Positions 1 through 6,998 of a stretch of 56,885 nt of DNA are shown here, in pieces (the first letter of the stretch is position 1; every line of letters starts with the position of its first letter). The stretch is from positions 1-56,885 of the forward strand of contig DASZHA010000113.1 in NCBI GenBank assembly GCA_035938265.1, given 5' to 3'. This DNA comes from DASZHA01 sp035938265 (GTDB lineage Bacteria; Chloroflexota; Dormibacteria; DASZGP01). The position numbers and the translations under genes were made by a program. Below the pieces are notes generated by a model, which had not been told where the DNA came from, ran no database searches, and saw nothing but the letters and a program-made list of their open reading frames with translations.

Positions 1-5
1 CGGGG

Positions 6-11
6 TAGAAT
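6..11 (+). promoter_or_regulatory. -10 hexamer of the rnpB promoter
   Basis: TAGAAT lies seven bases before the predicted 5' end of RNase P RNA at 19, the normal distance from a -10 box to a transcription start. The -35 region would lie outside the window. Confidence 0.5.
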
Positions 12-18
12 CCGGGCT

Positions 19-393
19 GCGTGACGAGTCGGCAAGGTGACCGCGGCGGGAGCGATCCCGTCGAGGAAAGTCCGAGCTCCGTAGAGCAGAGTGCCGGGTA
101 ACACCCGGCGGGCGTGAGCCCAGGGAAAGTGCCACAGAAAATACACAGCCTCGGCGCAAGCCGGGGTGAAGGTGAAATGGTGGAGGTAAGAGCCCACCGG
201 CGGCCGGGAGACCGGCCGGCCTGGTAAACCCCACTCGGAGCAAGACCTAAAGGAGGACGCCAAGGCTGCTCGCCAAGTCCTCGGGTTGGTCGCTGGAGGC
301 GCCGGGTAACCGGCGCCGTAGATAGATGGTCACCGCCCCACGGCCCAACCGCCGAAGGGTACAGAACTCGGCTTACCGCCGGTCTCGTCGCGC
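19..393 (+). ncRNA. rnpB: RNase P RNA (bacterial type A), catalytic subunit
   Basis: This is the ribozyme that cleaves 5' leaders from pre-tRNAs with RnpA. Seen in the sequence: the conserved 5' core GAGGAAAGTCCG at 62-73, the GCGTGAGCCCAGGGAAAGTG region, the GGAAACCC-type stretch near 225, AGATGGTCACCGCC at 324-337 and the 3' core ACAGAACTCGGCTTAC at 361-376. The ends were set by pairing the P1 strand 19-33 with 378-393. No protein-coding signal overlaps it. It lies upstream of mraZ. Boundaries are good to a few bases. Confidence 0.95.
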
Positions 394-569
394 AACACCC
401 ACCACCAGCCCCCCACCGCCAACCCGCCATTTTGTGGGCTGAAAGCGGGTTGCGACACGACTGCCCTTACTGCGCTACATCTAGGGTTGGCCCACCGGCG
501 GGGCACACCATCTAGCGATCCAACCTGCGGCGAGGCGGTCCCTGACCCAACATCTTGATGCCAATTGTG
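394..569. other. Intergenic stretch upstream of the mraZ promoter
   Basis: This is the first part of the 354-base gap between rnpB and mraZ. I see no convincing gene. The hexamer ATCTAG occurs at 479-484 and 511-516 in loosely similar surroundings, and GGGTTGG/CCAACC give a weak inverted arrangement. No clear rho-independent terminator for rnpB is visible. Confidence 0.4.
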
Positions 570-598
570 TTGACAGGGTGCGTTCTCAGTGCTACGTT
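570..598 (+). promoter_or_regulatory. Housekeeping sigma promoter of the mraZ/dcw cluster
   Basis: TTGACA at 570-575 is a perfect -35 box. It is followed after exactly 17 bases by TACGTT at 593-598 as the -10. Transcription would start near 605, just before three repeated GTGG boxes, leaving a leader of about 140 bases before mraZ. Confidence 0.7.
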
Positions 599-608
599 TC
601 GCGGCGAA

Positions 609-632
609 GTGGTAGCAGGTGGTGAAAAGTGG
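609..632 (+). promoter_or_regulatory. MraZ-binding repeats (three GTGG boxes, 10-bp pitch)
   Basis: GTGG occurs at 609-612, 619-622 and 629-632, once per helical turn, just downstream of the predicted transcription start. In other bacteria MraZ binds short TGGG-like direct repeats at this pitch in front of its own operon. The position suggests autoregulation at or after initiation. A partial inverted copy (TCCCACTTTT, 672-681) lies further down. Confidence 0.75.
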
Positions 633-747
633 GGAGCGATCAGTCTTCTCTTCGTCCCCCTTCGATTGGATTCCCACTTTTCGCCCCTGCGTCCCTTCGG
701 CACATTGACAGGGGGGCCAGCGGTCCCATCAGACGCCCGATGAGCCG

Positions 748-1194
748 ATGTTCGTCGGCCAATATCGACACTCGATCGACGCCAAAGGACGGCTGGCCAT
801 CCCGGCCAAGCACCGGGAGCAGCTGCCCACGGGGTCGGTCATGACCATCGCCCCGGAGAACTGCCTCCGGGTGTACCCGCCACAGGAGTGGGAGCGGGTC
901 AGCGGGGAGATGCGGCTGGGCGCCGCCAGCGACCCGATGGAGACCAACCTGGCGCGACGGATGTTCAGCCAGGCGCACGAGATCGAGTTCGACAAGCAGG
1001 GCCGGGTCCTGATCCCGGCCTGGCTGCGCGAGGCGGCAGGCCTCGGCGCCAGCGCCCAGGTAATCGGCGTCGCCAACGTCGTCGAGATCTGGAGCGACGA
1101 GAACTGGACGGCCTTCGTCGAGCAGACCGGCGACTTCACCGGGCTGGCCAACGCCGTTGCCGAAAAGCGCCAGGGCAGCGCCGGAAATCCCTAG
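748..1194 (+). CDS. mraZ: Transcriptional regulator MraZ
   Basis: MraZ is a DNA-binding protein with two AbrB-like SpoVT domains that forms a ring and controls the division/cell-wall cluster it heads. The 148-aa product starts MFVGQYRHSIDAKGRLAIP, the typical family N-terminus, and carries the second repeat around DKQGRVLIPAWLREAAGL. Length is normal. No clear Shine-Dalgarno sequence precedes the ATG. It is the first gene of the cluster and overlaps rsmH by 38 bases. The repeated GTGG boxes upstream fit feedback control. Family assignment is secure. Confidence 0.96.
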   Translation: MFVGQYRHSIDAKGRLAIPAKHREQLPTGSVMTIAPENCLRVYPPQEWERVSGEMRLGAASDPMETNLARRMFSQAHEIEFDKQGRVLIPAWLREAAGLGASAQVIGVANVVEIWSDENWTAFVEQTGDFTGLANAVAEKRQGSAGNP

Positions 1195-2227
1195 ACCGAC
1201 CGGGCCAGGGGGCCCGACGCACCACGAACCTGTTCTTTTACACGAATCAATAGAGATCCTCCAGCCCCGGCCAGGCGCCGTCTTCTTCGACGGCACCTTT
1301 GGCGGGGGAGGGCACTCACGGGAGATCCTCAAGCGGATCACCCCGGGAGGAATCCTCCTGGCCATGGACCGCGACCCCGAGGCCGCAGCCCGGGCCGAGC
1401 AGCTGAAGGCGGAGCACGGCGACGCGTTCCGCTTTGTCCAAGGGAACTTTGCGGATGCCAGCGACCCACTCGAGGCGCTGGGTACGGGGCGGGCGCCGCT
1501 CGACGGCGCCTTCCTCGACCTCGGGCTCTCATCGTTCCAGCTGGACGACCCCGCACGGGGCTTCAGCTTCATGGCCGACGGCCCCCTCGACATGCGCATG
1601 GACCCAGACCAGGGCCCCAGCGCCGCCGAGATCGTCAATCGCTACCGCGAGGCGCGGCTCAAGACTGTGATCCGGGACCTCGGTGACGAGCCCTGGGCCG
1701 GGCCCATCGCCGCCGCGATCGTCCGGCGGCGTCGGCGCCGGCCCTTCCGGACCACAAGAGACATGGCCGAGCTCATCGGCGGCGTCATCCCCAGGGCCCG
1801 GTGGCCAAGGCGCATCGACCCCGCAACCAAGACCTTCCAGGCGATCCGCCTGGAGGTCAACGACGAGCTCGGTTCACTACGCCGGGGACTGGAGGTAATC
1901 GTCAAGCACCTGAAACCAGGTGGCCGGCTTGGGGTCGTCTCATTCCACTCTCTCGAGGACAAGGTAGTAAAGGATTTTCTCAACGTCGAAGCAAAGGACT
2001 GTATCTGTCCGCCCCAACAGCCGGTTTGCACGTGCAACCACCTGGCGAGTCTCATCATCCATCCCCCCCATCCCCTAAGGCCGGGCGAGAGCGAGATCGA
2101 GGGTAATCCTCGGTCTCGTTCTGCCCGGCTGAGGGGCGCCATCCGGCTTCCCTACAGCGGGGCCATGCCGGCAACCAGCAAAGGTCGCAGCAGAAAACGA
2201 AGAAATGATCGCTCTCAGACTGAATAA
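1157..2227 (+). CDS. rsmH: 16S rRNA (cytosine(1402)-N4)-methyltransferase RsmH
   Basis: RsmH transfers a methyl group from AdoMet to N4 of C1402 in 16S rRNA. HHEPVLLHESIEIL and the AdoMet-binding FFDGTFGGGGHS are classic, as are LDLGLSSFQLDDPARGFSF and VSFHSLEDKVVKDF. A Cys-rich stretch CICPPQQPVCTC near residue 280 is usual in the family. At 356 aa it is slightly long because of a basic C-terminal tail. The start is a TTG inside mraZ; no ATG or GTG lies between it and the conserved region. It overlaps ftsL by 23 bases. Confidence 0.95.
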   Translation: MPKSARAAPEIPRPTGPGGPTHHEPVLLHESIEILQPRPGAVFFDGTFGGGGHSREILKRITPGGILLAMDRDPEAAARAEQLKAEHGDAFRFVQGNFADASDPLEALGTGRAPLDGAFLDLGLSSFQLDDPARGFSFMADGPLDMRMDPDQGPSAAEIVNRYREARLKTVIRDLGDEPWAGPIAAAIVRRRRRRPFRTTRDMAELIGGVIPRARWPRRIDPATKTFQAIRLEVNDELGSLRRGLEVIVKHLKPGGRLGVVSFHSLEDKVVKDFLNVEAKDCICPPQQPVCTCNHLASLIIHPPHPLRPGESEIEGNPRSRSARLRGAIRLPYSGAMPATSKGRSRKRRNDRSQTE

Positions 2228-2690
2228 CGCTCCCGCCCGTCGGGCGCTGAGCCCTGATTCCAGGGTTAAGCGCTCGCGTGGCCTGGTGCGTATGCGCCGC
2301 CCGCGGTCCGCCGCCAGCTTGACCGCGGTCCTCCTCGGGATCCTGCTGCTTGGCGCCTTCGGCCTGCTCTACGTTGCCGCCACCGCGTCGGCCACCCAGG
2401 CCAGCTACCAGATCAACCAACTCAAGGCCGACCAGCAGAAGCTGATCGCCCAGCAGCAGTCGACCCGCTACCAGATCTCGATGGCGACCTCCGCCGGCCG
2501 CCTCGACGGCGACGCCTCGAGGATGGGAATGGTCCCCCAGAGCCAGATCCAGTACCTGCCCGGCAGCCACAACCCGGTCGCGCTGGCGGGACCGCAGCAG
2601 GCCACCCCTACTGTGCCCAAGGGCTCGCTGCTGCAGCAGCTGGCCACCATCCTGGGGCGGCCCACCGAGGCACAGGCGAAAGGGCAGTGA
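2205..2690 (+). CDS. ftsL: FtsL-like septum protein
   Basis: This 161-aa protein sits where ftsL belongs, between rsmH and ftsI. It has a basic cytoplasmic start (about residues 1-36), one transmembrane segment (about 37-62, rich in L, A, V) and a short Gln/Lys-rich coiled coil (about 66-90, QINQLKADQQKLIAQQQS). That is the FtsL/DivIC layout. FtsL joins FtsQ and FtsB/DivIC to activate FtsWI. Sequence conservation is low, as usual, so the call rests on topology and position. The tail after residue 95 is Gly/Gln-rich and probably flexible. Starts at 2281 or 2292 are possible. Confidence 0.75.
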   Translation: MIALRLNNAPARRALSPDSRVKRSRGLVRMRRPRSAASLTAVLLGILLLGAFGLLYVAATASATQASYQINQLKADQQKLIAQQQSTRYQISMATSAGRLDGDASRMGMVPQSQIQYLPGSHNPVALAGPQQATPTVPKGSLLQQLATILGRPTEAQAKGQ

Positions 2691-2767
2691 TGAGCTGGTA
2701 CCGGCCCCACCCGCCCCCAATGCGCAGCTGATGCGCCGGGGATGGGGTAAATGGGAGTCGTAGCCAG

Positions 2768-4582
2768 TTGAGCGAATCGTCGCGCGGCCGCCTGCGCGTC
2801 CTCTGGTTGATGGCGGGGGCCGCGCTGCTGGCCGCGATCCTGGTCTTCCGCCTGCTCTACTGGCAGGTTGCGGAGCACCAGCGAATCTCGGCAATGGCCG
2901 CCGACCAGCACCAGGTCACATTCAAGCTGCCGGCGCACCGGGGCCGCATCCTCGACCGCAACGGCCAGCTGCTGGCCACCGATACCCCGGTCTTCAACGT
3001 CGTCGCCGCCCCCAACCTGATCCCCCCGGACCAGCGCTCCGCCATCGCCGGGCGCCTATCGGTGCCCTTGGGGATGGAGCCGCAGGACGTCCTCAAGCAA
3101 ATCTCCCAGCCCCTCAAGTTCACCTACGTCAAGCGCAAAGTGGCCCAGGCCGTCGGCGACCGCATCGATGCCATGCACCTCACCGGCATCGCCCTCGAGC
3201 AGGACTCCCAGCGTTCCTACCTGACCAGCGTCGACGCCCCACCGACCACGCCCGGGCCGGTGGTTCTGCAGCCCTCGCCGCTGCCGCTGGCCTCGCCTTC
3301 GCCGAGCCCTTCGCCAGGGGCGCCCGCGCCGGCGCCGATCCTGCCCCATTCACTGGCCAGCAACCTGCTTGGCTTCGTCAACAATGACGGCGCCGGCCAG
3401 TACGGGCTAGAGCAGTACTACAACAAGCAGCTGAGCGGCACCGACGGCTTCGAAGCCAGCCTCAAGACCGGCGCCAACCAGACCATCACGCTCAGCGACC
3501 AGCAGCGCAAGGATCCCCAGAACGGCCTCGACCTACAGCTGGGCATCGACAGCCAGGTCCAGTTCTTCGCCGAGAAGGCCCTGGCCGATGGGGTGCGGAA
3601 GACCGGCGCCGAGTCGGGCTCGGTGATCGTGATGGAGCCATCCACCGGCAACATCGTCGCCTGGGCCGACTATCCCAGCTTCGACGCCAACAGCTTCGGC
3701 GGTACCGACGCCAAGTTCTTCACCGACCCAATGGTCAGCGGCCTCTACGAGCCCGGCTCGGTGATGAAGCTGGTGACCATGTCCGGGGCCCTCGACAGCG
3801 GCTCGGTGACCCCGACCACGACCTTCAACGAGACCGGCTCCGTCAACGTCGGCGGCTTCACCATCCGCAACTGGGACGGCAAGGCCCACGGCAACATCAC
3901 CATGACCCGCGTCATCGAGCAATCACTCAACGTCGGTGCCGTCAAAGCCCAGCAGATGCAGGGCACCGACAACTTCCTCAACTACCTCACCCGTTTTGGC
4001 ATTGGCAAGGCCACTGGTGTCGACCTCGCCGGCGAGGTCAACCAGCAGCTGCCGGCCAAGGCCGACTGGCACGCCTCCGAGCTGGCCACCGCCAGCTTCG
4101 GGCAGGGCGTGGTGGTGACGCCGATCGAGATGATCGACGCCGTCAACACCATCGCCAGTGGCGGCCGCCTGGTGAAGCCGAGGGTGGTCACCGCCACGAT
4201 CGACGGCAGCGGCCGGCGCACCGACCTCGCCCCCGACCCGGGCACCCAGGCTGTGAGCCCGCAGACCGCCGGCCAGATGCGCGACATGATGACCAGCGTG
4301 GTCGAGCACGGCTCAGGCTGGACCGCGAAGATGCCGGGTTGGACCGGGCGCGTGGCGGGCAAGACCGGCACCGCCAACATCCCCGAGAACGGCAAGTACA
4401 CCGACAAGGTGGTGGCCAGCTTCGTCGGCTTCATGCCAGCCGAGAACCCGCGCTTCACGATGATCGTGATCATGCGCAAGCCCCAGGGCGGCGGCTTCCA
4501 GCAGGAGGGCACCTTCGCCGCGGCCCCGGTCTGGAAGACGATCGCCCAGCAGATCCTCGCGCAATGGCACATCACGCCGTAG
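2768..4582 (+). CDS. ftsI: Septal peptidoglycan transpeptidase (penicillin-binding protein FtsI/PBP2x type)
   Basis: FtsI cross-links new peptidoglycan at the septum with FtsW. The 604-aa protein has an N-terminal membrane anchor (about 15-35), a dimerisation domain, then the transpeptidase domain with the active-site SVMK in EPGSVMKL, SLN in EQSLNVGAVKAQ, and KTGTAN. A Pro/Ser-rich linker of about 35 residues (near 165-200) sits between the N-terminal parts, which is unusual. No PASTA domains are seen. The start is TTG with GGGAG about ten bases upstream. In many clusters murE follows; here murF does. Confidence 0.94.
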   Translation: MSESSRGRLRVLWLMAGAALLAAILVFRLLYWQVAEHQRISAMAADQHQVTFKLPAHRGRILDRNGQLLATDTPVFNVVAAPNLIPPDQRSAIAGRLSVPLGMEPQDVLKQISQPLKFTYVKRKVAQAVGDRIDAMHLTGIALEQDSQRSYLTSVDAPPTTPGPVVLQPSPLPLASPSPSPSPGAPAPAPILPHSLASNLLGFVNNDGAGQYGLEQYYNKQLSGTDGFEASLKTGANQTITLSDQQRKDPQNGLDLQLGIDSQVQFFAEKALADGVRKTGAESGSVIVMEPSTGNIVAWADYPSFDANSFGGTDAKFFTDPMVSGLYEPGSVMKLVTMSGALDSGSVTPTTTFNETGSVNVGGFTIRNWDGKAHGNITMTRVIEQSLNVGAVKAQQMQGTDNFLNYLTRFGIGKATGVDLAGEVNQQLPAKADWHASELATASFGQGVVVTPIEMIDAVNTIASGGRLVKPRVVTATIDGSGRRTDLAPDPGTQAVSPQTAGQMRDMMTSVVEHGSGWTAKMPGWTGRVAGKTGTANIPENGKYTDKVVASFVGFMPAENPRFTMIVIMRKPQGGGFQQEGTFAAAPVWKTIAQQILAQWHITP

Positions 4583-4593
4583 GCTTGCGGGCG

Positions 4594-5991
4594 ATGAGCT
4601 TTCGCCTCAGTGACCTCGTCGAGGCCACCGGTGGGCGTCTGGTCGGCGGTGACCCCGCGATCGTGCTGGAGCGCCTGGTCACCGACTCGCGACAGGCGGG
4701 CCCGGGCACCCTCTTCGTGGCCCTCGCCGGCGAGACCGCCGACGGCCACGGCTTCATCCCCGCTGCCGCCGGCGCCGGTGCCTCCGCCCTGCTAGCCGTG
4801 TCGCTGCCCGAGGGCACCGACACGCCGGCGGTGCTGGTGCCCGACACCAAGCAGGCCCTGGTCGACTTCACCCGGCACCAGCTGGCCCGGCAGCCGATCA
4901 AGGTGGTCGCGGTTACCGGCAGCGCCGGCAAGACCAGCACCAAGGAGATGATCGCGGCGGTTCTCTCCCGCGCGTATGAGGTGCTGAAGACCGAGGGCAA
5001 CCTCAACACCTACACCGGCGTGCCGATGAGCATTGCCCTCCTGGAGCCGCGCCACCAGGTTTTCGTGGCGGAGTACGCGATGTCGGCCCCGGGCGAGATC
5101 GCCTTCCTTTCCCACATGGCGCCGCCGGACATCGCGGTGGTCCTCAATGTCGGGCTGGCCCACGCCGGCATGCCCGGGCTGGGCAGTATCGACGCCGTCG
5201 CCGCCGCCAAGCGCGAGCTGGTCGAGGCCCTGACTGACGACGGTATCGCCGTGCTCAACGCCGACGACCCCCGGGTTCGAGCGATGGCGTCCGCGACCGG
5301 CGGCGAGGCCCTCTTCTTCGGCGCCGCCGCGGCGCCAGACGAAGGTCGTGCTGCGCCGCAGGTCCGGGCCGAGAACATCAGCCTCCGCGGGCTTGACGGC
5401 AGCGACTTCGATCTGGTGCTGCCCACGGGCCGCGCGCCGGTGCGCCTGCAGGTCCCAGGCGAGCACGCTGTAGGCAACGCCCTCGCCGCCGCCGCCACGG
5501 GCTTCGCCCTGGCAGTGCCGGCCACCGACATCGCGGCCGCCCTGGGCGCCTTCTCGCCGCTGGCGGGGCGCATGGTCCTGCGTCCGGGCCGGAAGGGCTC
5601 GACCGTCATCGACGACACATACAACGCCAGCCCGGCCGCGGTTGAGGCCGCCCTGGCGGTGCTGCTGGCCGAGCGGGGGCGACCGCGACTGGCGGTGCTG
5701 GGCGACATGCTGGAGCTGGGAGACACGGCTGTCGAGGCGCATCGCCGCATCGGCGCCGCCGCGGCGGGCGCTGACCTCCTGGTGGTGGTCGGCGAGATGG
5801 CGGGCGAGATCCGAGCCGGCGCCCTGGGGGCGGGGATGCCGGCGGACCAGGTCGCCGAGGCCGCCGTCGATGACGTCGCCGCGCTGGTCGAGCCCCGGCT
5901 CGATGAGGCGCTGGTGCTGGTCAAGGCCTCGCGCGGGGTCGCCCTCGAGAAGGTGGTCGCGGCGCTGGTCGAGCCCGAGGCCGGCCGATGA
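4594..5991 (+). CDS. murF: UDP-N-acetylmuramoyl-tripeptide--D-alanyl-D-alanine ligase
   Basis: MurF adds D-Ala-D-Ala to the UDP-MurNAc-tripeptide, the last cytoplasmic step before MraY. The 465-aa product has the ATP-binding GSAGKTSTKE (about residues 108-117), the MurF-type NLNTYTGVPMS, AEYAMSAPGEI and NVGLAHAGMPGLGS, and C-terminal DDTYNASPAAVEAAL. The ATG at 4594 starts 11 bases after ftsI and opens directly at the Mur N-terminal domain; the reading frame is open further upstream but that part is not conserved. Its ATGA overlaps mraY. Confidence 0.95.
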   Translation: MSFRLSDLVEATGGRLVGGDPAIVLERLVTDSRQAGPGTLFVALAGETADGHGFIPAAAGAGASALLAVSLPEGTDTPAVLVPDTKQALVDFTRHQLARQPIKVVAVTGSAGKTSTKEMIAAVLSRAYEVLKTEGNLNTYTGVPMSIALLEPRHQVFVAEYAMSAPGEIAFLSHMAPPDIAVVLNVGLAHAGMPGLGSIDAVAAAKRELVEALTDDGIAVLNADDPRVRAMASATGGEALFFGAAAAPDEGRAAPQVRAENISLRGLDGSDFDLVLPTGRAPVRLQVPGEHAVGNALAAAATGFALAVPATDIAAALGAFSPLAGRMVLRPGRKGSTVIDDTYNASPAAVEAALAVLLAERGRPRLAVLGDMLELGDTAVEAHRRIGAAAAGADLLVVVGEMAGEIRAGALGAGMPADQVAEAAVDDVAALVEPRLDEALVLVKASRGVALEKVVAALVEPEAGR

Positions 5992-6998
5992 AGCTGGATT
6001 TCCTGGCCCACGGTCGCGACCGCGTGGTTGACTTCTTCACCCATTTCTCGCCCTGGCCGCCGGCAGCGGCGCTGCTGCTGCCTTTGGTCGTCGGCCTGCT
6101 GCTGATGCCTCTGGGCATCGGGCTCCTGGCACGCCTGGGCATGGGCCAGCGGGTCCGGGTTGGCGGCCCCGATGAGCACCACACCAAGGAGGGGACGCCC
6201 ACCGCCGGGGGCCTAATCATCGTCGCGCTGGTCCTGCTCGCGGTTCTGTTCATCGACCGCCGGCCGGAGGTCCTGCCGGTGCTGGTGGCCATGATCCTGG
6301 GTGGCGGCCTGGGCCTGGTCGACGACATAGCCACCGTCCGTGGCGCCACCCGCGGGCTCCTCGCCCGGCAGCGGATCGTCCTCCAGGGCCTGATCAGCCT
6401 GGCCCTGGCCTTCTGGTTCTTATCGATGGGCATGGACAGCCAGGTGGTGCCCCTGGTGGGGACGTGGCACATGGGCTGGGTGATCGTGCCGGTGGCCGCG
6501 GTGGCCCTGGTGTCGGCGGCCAACGCCTTCAACCTCACGGACGGCAGCGACGGCCTGGCGGCCGGCGTGATGGTGCTGGTGGCGCTGGTGCTGGCCCTGA
6601 TCGTGCGCAACCGCCACGACGTCGCCCTGGTGCGGCTCCTGCTCGCCACCGCCGGGGCGCTGCTCGCCTTCCTGGTCTACAACCTGCCGCCGGCGCGCGT
6701 CTTCATGGGCGGGGTCGGCTCCGAGGGCATCGGCATGCTGCTGGCGGCCGCCAGCATTGCCGGCGGCCTGGTCTGGTTCCTGCCGCTGCTGGCGCTGGTG
6801 CCGGCGATCGAGACGCTGTCGGTGATCGTCCAGGTGGTCAGCTTCAAGACCCGGGGCAAGCGCGTGTTCAAGATGGCGCCGCTGCACCACCACTTCCAGG
6901 TCAGCGGCTGGGGGGAGTGGACGGTGGCGCTGGCAGGCTGGGCCGCGACCAGTGCGGTGGGGACCCTGGGCCTGCTGCTGGCAAAGCGGGCGGTCTGA
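5988..6998 (+). CDS. mraY: Phospho-N-acetylmuramoyl-pentapeptide-transferase (lipid I synthase), variant active site
   Basis: MraY moves phospho-MurNAc-pentapeptide onto undecaprenyl phosphate in the membrane to make lipid I. The 336-aa polytopic protein keeps DEHHTKEGTPTAGG (62-75), VDDIATV with the catalytic Asp pair (112-113), NLTDGSDGLAAG and KMAPLHHHFQVSGW. Two things are odd. The usual DDYxK is DDIAT, and the third essential Asp, normally in FMGDxGS, is Gly242 (FMGGVGS). Position between murF and ftsW still makes MraY the best call. It shares four bases with murF and one with ftsW. Confidence 0.88.
   Translation: MKLDFLAHGRDRVVDFFTHFSPWPPAAALLLPLVVGLLLMPLGIGLLARLGMGQRVRVGGPDEHHTKEGTPTAGGLIIVALVLLAVLFIDRRPEVLPVLVAMILGGGLGLVDDIATVRGATRGLLARQRIVLQGLISLALAFWFLSMGMDSQVVPLVGTWHMGWVIVPVAAVALVSAANAFNLTDGSDGLAAGVMVLVALVLALIVRNRHDVALVRLLLATAGALLAFLVYNLPPARVFMGGVGSEGIGMLLAAASIAGGLVWFLPLLALVPAIETLSVIVQVVSFKTRGKRVFKMAPLHHHFQVSGWGEWTVALAGWAATSAVGTLGLLLAKRAV

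Noticed and set aside
705..710. Second perfect TTGACA upstream of mraZ
   Set aside because: At 17-18 bases downstream only ATCAGA/CATCAG-like sequence is found, and the start would fall at or inside mraZ. The promoter at 570-598 is much better.
640..1638. 332-codon minus-strand frame over the mraZ leader, mraZ and rsmH
   Set aside because: Shadow of secure genes; no family similarity and low-complexity composition.
2691..2767. Short inverted GCGCA/TGCGC between ftsL and ftsI
   Set aside because: Five-base stem in GC-rich DNA, expected by chance; no T tract.
4339..4593. N-terminal extension of murF into ftsI
   Set aside because: Out-of-frame copy of the ftsI 3' end; MurF similarity begins exactly at the ATG 4594.
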